Assembly: GCA_024235395.1 (NCBI GenBank)
Contig: JACKMK010000001.1
Coordinates: forward strand, 1,178,001 to 1,242,000
Origin: Chromatiaceae bacterium
GTDB taxonomy: Bacteria > Pseudomonadota > Gammaproteobacteria > Chromatiales > Chromatiaceae
Length of the DNA: 64,000 nucleotides
Direction: 5' to 3'
The notes under the pieces are model-generated. The model saw only the letters and a list, made by a program, of their open reading frames with translations, was not told the origin of the DNA and made no database searches. Position numbers and translations under genes: made by a program. This document shows positions 54,360 through 63,104 of this stretch, piece after piece; position 1 is the first letter of the stretch, and the number at the start of each line of letters is the position of its first letter.

Positions 54360-55877
54360 ATGCAACACATCTCCGAACGCCTCGGCGGCTTCCTGATGAC
54401 CAGCCTGGAACTGCTTGCCGCGCTCTTCATCCTGGTGCTCGGAGCGCTCGCGCTCTGGGCAGTGGTCGCATACATCCTGGATGTCACCCAGACGCGCCAC
54501 GCGATCCGCCGCAACTACCCGGTGATCGGACGTTTTCGCTATTTCTTCGAGCACCTGGGCGAGTTCTTCAGGCAATATTTCTTCGCGATGGACCGCGAAG
54601 AGCTGCCATTCAACCGCGCGCAACGCTCCTGGGTGTACCGCGCGGCAAAGGACCTCAACAACACGGTTGCCTTCGGTTCGACGCGTGATCTGCGGCGCCC
54701 CGGCACCATCCTGTTCGTCAACTGCGCGTTTCCGACCCTGGGCGAAGACGCCGTGCCACCCCGCCCGGTGACCATCGGGCCCGACTGCCGTCACCCCTAC
54801 ACCACGGCGTCGCTGTTCAACATCTCGGGTATGAGCTACGGCGCGATCTCGAAACCGGCGGTACTGGCGCTGTCACACGGTGCCAACAAGGCCGGTTGCT
54901 GGTTGAACACCGGTGAGGGCGGTCTGTCGCCGTATCACCTCGAGGGTGGTTGCGACATCGTGTTCCAGATCGGCACTGCGAAGAACGGCGTTCGCGACCT
55001 CGCTGGCAATCTCAACGATGAGCGCCTGCGCGAAGTCGCGGCGCGGCCGCAGGTCAAGATGTTCGAGATCAAACTCAGCCAGGGTGCCAAACCGGGCAAG
55101 GGCGGCATCCTGCCAGGTGCCAAGGTCACCGAAGAGATCGCGCAGATCCGCGGCGTGCGTGTCGGCGAGAGCGCGATCAGTCCGAACCGGCACCCGGACA
55201 TTCGCGACAACGCCGCCCTGCTCGATATGATCGAACGGGTACGCGCCACCACCGGCAAGCCGACCGGGTGCAAAACCGTAATCGGCGCACCGGGCATGCT
55301 CGACGACCTGTTCGGCGAGATCTGCCGGCGCGGCAGCGCGTGCGCGCCCGACTTCATCACCATCGACGGCGCCGAGGGCGGTACCGGTGCCGCACCGATG
55401 CCGCTGATCGACGCAGTGGGCATGCCGCTGCGCGAGGCGCTACCGATCCTGGTCGACAAACTGATCGAGTATGGCCTGCGCGAGCGGGTCAAGGTGATTG
55501 CCTCTGGCAAGCTGATCAACCCGGAAGATGTCGCCTGGGCGCTGTGTGTCGGCGCCGATTTCGTCACCAGTGCGCGCGGTTTCATGTTTGCGCTGGGCTG
55601 TATCCAGGCACTGCAGTGCAACAAGAACACCTGCCCGACCGGGATCACCACCCACGACGCGCGATTGCAGCGCGGTCTCTATCCGCCCGAGAAAGCCGAC
55701 CGCGTGGCCGCGTACGTACGCAACATGGTCAACGAGGTCGGCATCATCGCGCACGCCTGCGGTGTGCGGTCGCCGAGCGAGCTACACAGGCAACACGCGC
55801 GGGTCGTTCAGGACAACGGGCTGTCGATCGGCCTGGACGAATTGCACCCGGTTCCCACAGCGCGCAGCGACGCCTAG
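54360..55877 (+). CDS. Membrane-anchored glutamate-synthase-like flavoprotein
   Basis: A 505-residue FMN-binding glutamate synthase family protein. An N-terminal hydrophobic segment (about 15-40) anchors it. The catalytic domain (about 110-480) contains GMSYGAISKPAV, HLEGGCDIVFQIGTAK and GAEGGTGAAPMPL, and a cysteine cluster CNKNTCPTG that binds an iron-sulfur centre in glutamate synthases. It lacks the glutamine amidotransferase domain, so it is not a complete glutamate synthase, and its electron acceptor or donor is unknown. Start at 54360 preferred; ATG at 54396 possible. Confidence 0.88.
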   Translation: MQHISERLGGFLMTSLELLAALFILVLGALALWAVVAYILDVTQTRHAIRRNYPVIGRFRYFFEHLGEFFRQYFFAMDREELPFNRAQRSWVYRAAKDLNNTVAFGSTRDLRRPGTILFVNCAFPTLGEDAVPPRPVTIGPDCRHPYTTASLFNISGMSYGAISKPAVLALSHGANKAGCWLNTGEGGLSPYHLEGGCDIVFQIGTAKNGVRDLAGNLNDERLREVAARPQVKMFEIKLSQGAKPGKGGILPGAKVTEEIAQIRGVRVGESAISPNRHPDIRDNAALLDMIERVRATTGKPTGCKTVIGAPGMLDDLFGEICRRGSACAPDFITIDGAEGGTGAAPMPLIDAVGMPLREALPILVDKLIEYGLRERVKVIASGKLINPEDVAWALCVGADFVTSARGFMFALGCIQALQCNKNTCPTGITTHDARLQRGLYPPEKADRVAAYVRNMVNEVGIIAHACGVRSPSELHRQHARVVQDNGLSIGLDELHPVPTARSDA

Positions 55878-57113
55878 ATGCCGATCAGCTCCACGATCAT
55901 GCTGTTGGCCGGAATGCTGGTAACGGCATTGCTGCTGCGCCCAATCGCCGAGCGCCGTCGCCTGCCGTTCGCCGCGGTGCTGGTCGCGACCGGCTTTCTC
56001 GGCAGCGAGGTGTTGTTGCAGTTGGGCACCGACACCGGCGTGCGCCACGACTCATTCCACGATCTGGTGTTCTACGTTTTCCTGCCGCTATTGGTGTTCG
56101 AAGCCGCTTTCAAGATCGACGCGGCGCTGTTGCGGCGCAATCTTTTTGCGATCCTGCTGATGTCGATTCCACTGCTGTTGTTCTCCATTACGCTGAGCGC
56201 TGCATTGATCTACCTGGGGATCGGCGATGCGACGGGCTTCCCCTGGGTCGCGGCACTGCTGACCGGCGCGGTGCTCGCCGCGACCGATGCCTCTCCGGTC
56301 ACGGTGCGCTTTCGTGCGCTCGGCGTGCCACGCCGGCTGCGCATCCTGATGGAGGGCGAGGACCTGTTCAACGATGCCACGGCCATCGTCGCATTCAGCA
56401 TCGTTCTGTACATCGCGCTGCACCCGGAAGAGCAGATCGGCATCGACGATGCGCTGTTGGCATTCGTCGCGGTGTTCTTCGGCGGTATCCTCGTGGGCCT
56501 GCTGGTCGGTTTGTCTTCGCTGCTGTTGTCACGGCTGTTCGAAGACGCAGTACAACAGGCATTGATTTCGCTGATCGCCGCCTATACCGCCTTTCTGGTT
56601 GCCAACGAATACCTGCAGGTATCGGGTGTCATGGCCGTGTTGACCACCGGTCTGATCATGGGGCGGGTCATTCACAACGATTTCCAGGACCGACCCGGCG
56701 GCTTCGTCGACACGTTCTGGGGATTCAATGCCTACGTCGCCGAGGCACTGATGTTTCTGTTGATGGGCGTGACCGTGGGCCTGGAGATGTTCACCGAACG
56801 CTGGCTGGCGATTGTGATCGGAATCGCCGCGCTACTGATCGCGCGTGCGGCCGGTATGCTGGCTGTGCTGCCACTGATCAATCGCCTGCCTATGGTCGAA
56901 CCCGTGCCACGGGCCTACCGTGAGGTACTGTTCCTCGGCAGCCTGCGTGGCGCGGTGGTACTCGCGCTGGGCCTGTCACTGCCGGTCGAACTTCCCTACT
57001 GGTGGACCATCCAGTCGATCGCATTCGGTGCCGTGATCTTCAGCCTGTTCGTACAGGCACCGATGGTCGAGCCCGTGCTGAAACGGCGCGGGCTGCTGAA
57101 TGTCACCGACTAA
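55878..57113 (+). CDS. CPA1-family Na+/H+ antiporter (NhaP-like)
   Basis: A 411-residue membrane antiporter with about 12 helices. The FVFLPLLVFEAAF block and the ND pair in EGEDLFNDATAIVAF (TM5 sodium-binding site of CPA1 proteins) are present. Its ATG follows the preceding flavoprotein stop with no gap, so the two form an operon. It is convergent with the coiled-coil gene: the stops overlap by 4 bp. Confidence 0.92.
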   Translation: MPISSTIMLLAGMLVTALLLRPIAERRRLPFAAVLVATGFLGSEVLLQLGTDTGVRHDSFHDLVFYVFLPLLVFEAAFKIDAALLRRNLFAILLMSIPLLLFSITLSAALIYLGIGDATGFPWVAALLTGAVLAATDASPVTVRFRALGVPRRLRILMEGEDLFNDATAIVAFSIVLYIALHPEEQIGIDDALLAFVAVFFGGILVGLLVGLSSLLLSRLFEDAVQQALISLIAAYTAFLVANEYLQVSGVMAVLTTGLIMGRVIHNDFQDRPGGFVDTFWGFNAYVAEALMFLLMGVTVGLEMFTERWLAIVIGIAALLIARAAGMLAVLPLINRLPMVEPVPRAYREVLFLGSLRGAVVLALGLSLPVELPYWWTIQSIAFGAVIFSLFVQAPMVEPVLKRRGLLNVTD

Positions 57114-57454
57114 CCCGCATTGTCGGCAGGGCTGTCGGCGGTCGACGGTTCGGGCGGCTGTTCGGCCGTGTCCGCGGGTGGCGGCGCCTCTTCGGCCGCA
57201 TCGCGTTCTGCCTTGAGCCGACGGTAGACCTCGGCCCCCTTCTGACGCTGCGCGCGCAGCACGTCGATCTTCTGCCGCAACCGCTGCCGCGCATCCTTGC
57301 CGCGCGTACGCTTGAGCTTGTCTTCCAGTTCTTCCTGTTTCTTCTTCAGCGCCTTGACGGTCTTGCGCAGCTTCTTCAGCTTGGTGTCCTGCGGTGGGCG
57401 ACTCAGGAGTTTGCGAACCCTGGCCACCAGCTTGGTTGTTTTCATCTGGGTCAT
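57110..57454 (-). CDS. Basic coiled-coil protein coupled to NptA-like gene
   Basis: A 114-residue hypothetical protein: a lysine/arginine-rich N-terminal half with a likely coiled coil (LRKTVKALKKKQEELEDKLK) and a proline/alanine/acidic tail. No family is recognised. Its ATG overlaps the stop of the upstream Na/Pi transporter gene as ATGA, so expression is translationally coupled. The function is not known. Confidence 0.7.
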   Translation of the reverse strand: MTQMKTTKLVARVRKLLSRPPQDTKLKKLRKTVKALKKKQEELEDKLKRTRGKDARQRLRQKIDVLRAQRQKGAEVYRRLKAERDAAEEAPPPADTAEQPPEPSTADSPADNAG

Positions 57455-59280
57455 TCTCCGGTTTTGACCGATTGGTTCCTGTGGCGCATCTGTTCCGCCA
57501 CCTGTTCGACTTCTTCAGGATTGAGAGAAATATCCGGCAGTTCTTCGTCGATGTTCGGCGAAGATGCCAGCAGACCTTGTGCCATGTCCAACAATCGCTC
57601 CATGATTTCATTGACATACAGGCTGTCATTCATCAGCGAGGTCGCCATCTGCGCCGAGATCGCCCCGTCACGAATCAGCGTATCGACGGCCTTGTGGCTG
57701 TAGCGATGGCTGTCCGCGATCTCCACTTTGATCGCGTCGAGTGACAACAGGGAGACATCGTCATGGTCTTCCTGGCGCAACACCTCGAGGTCGCGCAACA
57801 GCTCACCGATCCTCACACGGAAACGGTTGTATTCGCGCCGGATGTGCGGATTCGGCGACCTTGTGTAACGCACCAGGTTCTTGCGCAGGTGCTTCACCGC
57901 CTTGATGGCCGCGACGATATCGAGGTTTGCCTGCCACAGGCCCTGCAGCTTGGTCGCCTTCGCGGCCGGCATCCGAGCCGACGCGCGAGTATAGAACGCG
58001 ATGTTGGCACTGTAGATGTCCTTCACCATCAGCTCGTACTGCTGGTCGATATCGACGTCGATCAGATCACCACGTGGTTCGATCAGCTCGTGGAGGTCGG
58101 CATCCGAGCTGATCATGGAACGGCGCAGATTGACGCCGTGCGCAATGATCGAGAATGCATTGTTGAACAGGTGGCGGGTCTCGCGCCGCAGGGCGGTCAG
58201 TGCGACGTCCGGAAACTCCAGCGAGGCGTCGCTCAGGTAGCGAGGCAGGTCTCGTTCACGGCGTTCACCCTTCATCACCCGGTTCAACATGCCAACCATG
58301 TGGGGTATGAACGGCGTGAACACCGCCAGCCCGAAGCCATTGAACAGCGTGTGAAACACTGCGAGCTTGAGCGTGTAATCGTTGGCCGGTATGCCGACCG
58401 CATCGCTGACGACCTCGACAGCGGCGACGAACACCTTGATGAACACCAATGCGATCAACCCGGTGCCAACATTGAAGACCAGGTGTGCGCCGGCGAGACG
58501 CCTGCCATCGACCGGCGCGCCCAGGGCGCCGAGCACGGCCGTTATGGTGGTACCCACATTGGCCCCGATCGCCAACGCGAGCGCATTCTCATAGGTGATC
58601 TGGCCGGCACCCAAGGCGGTGATGATCAACACCAGCGTAGCGTGGCTGGATTGCATCACGACCGTCGCCAGGGTGCCGAACAGACTGTACAGCAGCAGGC
58701 CGGCCACCCCGGCGACCGCGTATTCGGTGAGATCCAGTTGGTCGGCAAAACCCGCAAATCCCTCTTTCATGTAGTGGATGCCGAGAAACAGGAAGCCAAG
58801 CCCGGAGAGGATCCACCCGATTCCCTTCAGTGGCCGGGGTTTCTGGAAGATCAACAATATACCGAACACCAACAGCGGCAAGGCGTAGGCGGAGAGATTC
58901 ACCTTGAGGCCGAATCCGGCGACGATCCACGCCCCTGTGGTGGTGCCGAGGTTTGCGCCGAAGATGATGCCGATCCCGCTGGCGAGACCGAGCAGCCCCG
59001 CGCTCAGGAAGCTGATCGTTATCACCGACACCAGCGACGACGACTGCATCAAGGTGGTCGTGACGACGCCAAACGTCAGACTCTTCCAGGTCTTGTCGGT
59101 GCTGACACGCAACAGATTCTCGAGTGTACCGCCGGTGAATGCGCGGAATCCCTCTTCCATGCACAGCATCCCGAACAGAAAGATCGCCACCCCTGCGGCA
59201 ATGTCCTTGAACGTCGAACTGATCCAGAAGCCGTAGGCGAGTAGCGCGATGATGATCGGCAGTGTAAGGCGTCGGTACAC
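57451..59280 (-). CDS. Na/Pi-cotransporter family protein with PhoU-like tail
   Basis: A 609-residue membrane protein of the NptA (SLC34-like) family. Two QSS motifs, TTLMQSSSLVSV and VVMQSSHATLVL, mark the duplicated transport core (about 40-330). The C-terminal third (about 345-590) is helical and PhoU-like. Sodium-driven phosphate movement is inferred. The start is a GTG at 59280. It is 60 bp downstream of ptsP on the same strand and is coupled to a small coiled-coil gene. Confidence 0.9.
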   Translation of the reverse strand: MYRRLTLPIIIALLAYGFWISSTFKDIAAGVAIFLFGMLCMEEGFRAFTGGTLENLLRVSTDKTWKSLTFGVVTTTLMQSSSLVSVITISFLSAGLLGLASGIGIIFGANLGTTTGAWIVAGFGLKVNLSAYALPLLVFGILLIFQKPRPLKGIGWILSGLGFLFLGIHYMKEGFAGFADQLDLTEYAVAGVAGLLLYSLFGTLATVVMQSSHATLVLIITALGAGQITYENALALAIGANVGTTITAVLGALGAPVDGRRLAGAHLVFNVGTGLIALVFIKVFVAAVEVVSDAVGIPANDYTLKLAVFHTLFNGFGLAVFTPFIPHMVGMLNRVMKGERRERDLPRYLSDASLEFPDVALTALRRETRHLFNNAFSIIAHGVNLRRSMISSDADLHELIEPRGDLIDVDIDQQYELMVKDIYSANIAFYTRASARMPAAKATKLQGLWQANLDIVAAIKAVKHLRKNLVRYTRSPNPHIRREYNRFRVRIGELLRDLEVLRQEDHDDVSLLSLDAIKVEIADSHRYSHKAVDTLIRDGAISAQMATSLMNDSLYVNEIMERLLDMAQGLLASSPNIDEELPDISLNPEEVEQVAEQMRHRNQSVKTGE

Positions 59281-59339
59281 AGGCTCAACCCGCCTCGCGG
59301 AGAAGGGTCGTTGTACGCGCCACGATCATGGCCTGCTAG

Positions 59340-61601
59340 TCAACGGCCAGGTCTGAACAGGCCGCCAAGTCCCATATCATCCAGTGCGCCCTCCATGAAG
59401 CGTCGCACCTGTTGTGCATCTTCCATGCGCAACGCGGCATGCAGCATCTGGCGCGCGCGCGACACACTGAAGCTGCGCACCACCCACTTCACTTTCATCA
59501 GACTACCGGCGCTCATGCTCAGGCTGTCGACCCCCAGACCCATCAACAGGACTGTCGCGAGCGGGTTGCCTGCCAGTTCACCACAGATACCCACCGGACG
59601 GTTGAACACGCGTACGCCGCGCACGACCTGTTCGAGCGCGCGCAACACCGCCGGGTGCAGATCGTCATACAGATCGCCGACACGCGGGTTGTTGCGATCG
59701 ACGGCGAGAATGTACTGGGTCAGGTCGTTGGTTCCGACCGACACGAAGTCCACGCGCCGGGCCAACTCCTCGATCATATAGACCGCCGAAGGCACCTCGA
59801 CCATGACACCGATGCGCGGCATCGCGACCGCGTAGCCTTCTTCGAGCAGCTCATCGTGTGCACGCTTGATCAGCATCTTGAGCTCATCGACCTCGGATAC
59901 GCCGCTGATCATCGGCAGCATGATCTGCAGATTGTCCAGATCGACCGCGGCCCGCAGCATCGCGCGCACCTGCGTGATGAAGATCTCCGGATGCGACAGT
60001 GAGACACGCACACCGCGCCAGCCGAGAAACGGATTCTGCTCTTCGATCGGAAAGTACGGCAGCGGTTTGTCGCCGCCGATGTCGAGGGTTCGCAATATCA
60101 CGGGACGCGGTGCAAAGGTCTCGAGTACCCGCCGGTAGTTCATCACCTGCACCGACTCGGCCGGAAACCGGTCGCGCACCATGAACGGCAGTTCGGTCCG
60201 ATACAGGCCGATGCCGGCGAAATCGTCGGTGTTGGCGTTGTTGGTCTCATTGACCAGACCGGTGTTCAGAAACAGCGGAAACGCGACGCCATCGGTCGAC
60301 TCGGCCGGCAGGCCGCGCAGGCTCTCCGCCTCGGCGGTCAGCTCACGCTCCTCCTGCGCCAGGCGTTCGTACTCGTTGCGTACCGCCAGTGACGGCGCGA
60401 TATAGACCCGCCCGCGATAACCGTCGACGATGAGCTCGCGGTTTTCCATCCGCCCGACCGGCAGGTTGGTCACGCCCATCACCGCGGGGACGCCCATGGC
60501 CCGCGCCAGGATCGCGACATGCGAGGAACTCGAACCTGCCGCGGAGACCACGCCCACCAGACGATCCGCCGGCACCTCGGCGAGCTGCACCGCACTGACC
60601 TCTTCGCCGACCAGGATCGTCTCGCTGGGATACTCGACCGGCCGGGGACTGTCACTCTGCAGGTGCATCAGTATTCGCCGTCCGAGATCGCGAATGTCGG
60701 ATGCCCGCTCGCGCAGGTAAACATCGTCCATGTTCTCGAACACCTGGGCATGCGCGGCGATGCTCTCCCGCAGCGCGCCGGGGGCCCATTGTCCAGCTTC
60801 GATCAGCTCGATCGTCTGCGTGACCAGGGTGTCGCTGCCGAGCATCAGCAACAAGGCATCGAACAACGCGTTGTCTTCGGCCGGGATCTCGTCGGCGAGA
60901 CGTGCCTTGAGCCGGCGCAGGTCGTCCTCCACCGCAGACACCGCGGCGCGGAAAGAGGCGCACTCCACCGCGACGTCGTCGGCCTCGCGGTCGGGAATCG
61001 CATCGAGATCCGCGAGGCGGTAAGCGACGGCCCCGCGACCGATCGAGACACCGGTGCTGCCTGGCCGACCCTCGAGATAGCGCGATGCGCGCGACGGGGT
61101 GGTCAGCGTATCCAGTCCGCCACTGGCTTGGGCATAGGTGATCGCCCCGGCGAGTTGCGCAGCGAGGGTGAATACGAAGGTCACTTCGTCGTCGGTGAAC
61201 TCGCGTTGCGCCTCCTGACGCACGACGAGCACCCCGAGCACCTTGCGATTCTGGATGATCGGCACGCCCAGAAACCCGTTGTAGAGAGTCTCGCCGGTCT
61301 CGGTGATACGCAGATAGCGCGGGTGCGCAGGGGCATCGCTCAGGTTGAGTGGTTCGGCGCGCTCGGCGACCAGCCCGACCAGACCGCGACCCAGGGGCAG
61401 CGATACCTTGCCCACGGCTTCCTGGCGGAGACCGTCGGTCGCGGCCAGTACATGCGCACGGGTATCGGGATCGGTGAGGTAGACCGAACAGACGTCGCAG
61501 TGGATCGCCTGTTTGACCAGCGTGACGATCAGGCTGAGGGTCTTTTCGAGGTCGGCGGCGGCATTGACCTCTTTGACGATGCGATGCAGGGTCTCAAGCA
61601 T
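59340..61601 (-). CDS. ptsP: PEP-protein phosphotransferase EI-Ntr
   Basis: A 753-residue nitrogen PTS enzyme I that phosphorylates NPr from PEP. An N-terminal GAF domain (about 15-150, binding glutamine in E. coli) is followed by the phosphohistidine domain (SSSSHVAILARAMG, active His in SSH), and a PEP-binding TIM barrel with GIGLYRTELPF and ICGELAGNP. The ATG at 61601 aligns with the family; an ATG six codons earlier exists. It follows rppH, the same pair as in E. coli. Confidence 0.95.
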   Translation of the reverse strand: MLETLHRIVKEVNAAADLEKTLSLIVTLVKQAIHCDVCSVYLTDPDTRAHVLAATDGLRQEAVGKVSLPLGRGLVGLVAERAEPLNLSDAPAHPRYLRITETGETLYNGFLGVPIIQNRKVLGVLVVRQEAQREFTDDEVTFVFTLAAQLAGAITYAQASGGLDTLTTPSRASRYLEGRPGSTGVSIGRGAVAYRLADLDAIPDREADDVAVECASFRAAVSAVEDDLRRLKARLADEIPAEDNALFDALLLMLGSDTLVTQTIELIEAGQWAPGALRESIAAHAQVFENMDDVYLRERASDIRDLGRRILMHLQSDSPRPVEYPSETILVGEEVSAVQLAEVPADRLVGVVSAAGSSSSHVAILARAMGVPAVMGVTNLPVGRMENRELIVDGYRGRVYIAPSLAVRNEYERLAQEERELTAEAESLRGLPAESTDGVAFPLFLNTGLVNETNNANTDDFAGIGLYRTELPFMVRDRFPAESVQVMNYRRVLETFAPRPVILRTLDIGGDKPLPYFPIEEQNPFLGWRGVRVSLSHPEIFITQVRAMLRAAVDLDNLQIMLPMISGVSEVDELKMLIKRAHDELLEEGYAVAMPRIGVMVEVPSAVYMIEELARRVDFVSVGTNDLTQYILAVDRNNPRVGDLYDDLHPAVLRALEQVVRGVRVFNRPVGICGELAGNPLATVLLMGLGVDSLSMSAGSLMKVKWVVRSFSVSRARQMLHAALRMEDAQQVRRFMEGALDDMGLGGLFRPGR

Positions 61602-61738
61602 GGTCGTGGAGGTCCGCATCGTCCTGACACCGCACGCGACCGCGGTCGGGCGCCTGACCCGGCATCAATGCCCGGACCGCATCGAGGGGCCGACCACGCC
61701 CCGTGGGCTGAGCCTTACGCAAATATCCGCCTCGCCCA

Positions 61739-62263
61739 CTAGCGACGCTGCTGGCGCAGAAAGTTGGCCTGCGGACGTGCCGGCGCGCCTTCGGGAAACA
61801 ACAGCGGGGCCAGTTCTTCGAGCGCGCGCTGGTAGACACGCCGCTTGAAATAGATCACCTCGCGCACCGGTTGCCAGTACTTCACCCAACGCCAGCTGTC
61901 GAACTCGGGCTTGTCGGACGAATCGAGACAGAACTCGCTCTCGCGGCAATGCACGCGCAACAGGAACCAGCGCTGTTTCTGCCCGATGCACACCGGATGC
62001 GAGTGGCGACGGATGAAACGCTTCGGCAGACGATAGCGCAACCAATGGCTGGTCGAGCCGAGCAGATCGACATGCTCGGGCCGCAAACCCACCTCTTCGT
62101 GCAATTCGCGATACATCGCCTGTTCGGGCGTCTCGTCAGATTGAATGCCGCCCTGCGGGAACTGCCAGGCGTCCTGTCCTATCCGGCGACCCCAAAAAAG
62201 ACGATTCTGCTCATTGCACAGGATGATCCCCACATTCGGCCGGAAACCGTCGGCATCTATCAC
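61739..62263 (-). CDS. rppH: RNA pyrophosphohydrolase
   Basis: A 174-residue Nudix enzyme that removes pyrophosphate from 5'-triphosphate RNA and so triggers RNase E-dependent decay. The Nudix box is complete (GGIQSDETPEQAM then YRELHEEVG), and WLRYRLPKR and CIGQKQRWFLL are RppH-specific. The start is a GTG at 62263, giving the family N-terminus VIDADGFRPN; upstream in-frame ATGs would add an unconserved tail. It is followed by ptsP. Confidence 0.95.
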   Translation of the reverse strand: MIDADGFRPNVGIILCNEQNRLFWGRRIGQDAWQFPQGGIQSDETPEQAMYRELHEEVGLRPEHVDLLGSTSHWLRYRLPKRFIRRHSHPVCIGQKQRWFLLRVHCRESEFCLDSSDKPEFDSWRWVKYWQPVREVIYFKRRVYQRALEELAPLLFPEGAPARPQANFLRQQRR

Positions 62264-62343
62264 GGAAAAAACCGTTAAATTTCGTATCAATTGCGCTCGA
62301 TTGTTCCACAGTAGGCACAGCAGCCGCAAGCAGGGCCAAAGCA

Positions 62344-62359
62344 TAAGCTATTGCTTATA
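62344..62359. promoter_or_regulatory. Inverted repeat between rppH and HAD phosphatase genes
   Basis: ATAAGC-TATT-GCTTAT is a perfect six-bp inverted repeat with a four-base loop in the divergent promoter gap. A TATAGT -10-like element lies at 62373-62378 on the HAD side. It could be an operator or part of a promoter. Confidence 0.35.
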
Positions 62360-62372
62360 AAGGAATTACTGT

Positions 62373-62378
62373 ATAGTC
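62373..62378 (+). promoter_or_regulatory. -10 element candidate for the HAD phosphatase gene
   Basis: TATAGT is five of six matches to the sigma-70 -10 consensus, 36 bp before the ATG. A TATTGC lies 17 bp upstream as a poor -35 element. A hairpin around 62377-62402 follows it. Confidence 0.4.
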
Positions 62379-62414
62379 GCCGGTCCGTGGAACCGGCCGA
62401 CGAGGCGACAGCGC

Positions 62415-63101
62415 ATGGCGCTCGCAATCTTTGACCTCGACAATACGCTGCTCGCTGGAGACTCCGACTACCTGTGGGGTCGATTCCTCGGCGAACTCGG
62501 CGTGGTCGATGCGGAGAGCTACGAGAGCGAGAACGAGAGATTCTACCGGGAATACCGCGAAGGCCGCCTGGACATCATGGAGTTTCTGGCGTTCTCGCTG
62601 CAGCCACTCAGCGAACATCCACGCACGGAGCTCGACGCCTGGCACGCCCGCTTCATGCGTGAAAAGATCGAGCCGTTGATCACGCCGGCCGCCGAACAGC
62701 TGGTCGATCGGCACCGCAAGGCCGGCGACACTCTGATGATCATCACCGCGACCAACGCGTTCGTCACCGCGCCGATCGCACGCCGCCTGGGGATCCCGCA
62801 CCTGATCGCCACCGACCCGGAACAGCACAACGGACGCTACACCGGTCGGGTAAGCGGTATTCCGAGCTTCCGCGAGGGCAAGGTCGCACGCCTGCAGACC
62901 TGGCTGACCGCTCATGCCGCCAGGCTCGAAGAGGCCTGGTTCTACAGCGACTCGCACAACGACCTGCCGCTGCTCGAGCGGGTCGGCCATCCGGTCGCCG
63001 TGGATCCCGACGAGACCCTGGAACGCCACGCGCGCGAACACGGATGGCCGGTCATCAGCCTGCGCGGCGACGTCCCCGAGACCGGTCACCGGCACCTCTG
63101 A
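62415..63101 (+). CDS. HAD-IB phosphatase (phosphoserine phosphatase-like)
   Basis: A 228-residue HAD-superfamily hydrolase. Motif I is AIFDLDNTLLAGDSD, the threonine motif is IITATN, and motifs III/IV are GKVARL and YSDSHNDLPLL. This subfamily (HAD-IB, PSPase-like) hydrolyses phosphomonoesters; the substrate is not fixed. The neighbourhood HAD-rppH-ptsP matches the same order in Pseudomonas. The FecCD gene starts 3 bp after the stop. Confidence 0.92.
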   Translation: MALAIFDLDNTLLAGDSDYLWGRFLGELGVVDAESYESENERFYREYREGRLDIMEFLAFSLQPLSEHPRTELDAWHARFMREKIEPLITPAAEQLVDRHRKAGDTLMIITATNAFVTAPIARRLGIPHLIATDPEQHNGRYTGRVSGIPSFREGKVARLQTWLTAHAARLEEAWFYSDSHNDLPLLERVGHPVAVDPDETLERHAREHGWPVISLRGDVPETGHRHL

Positions 63102-63104
63102 GCG

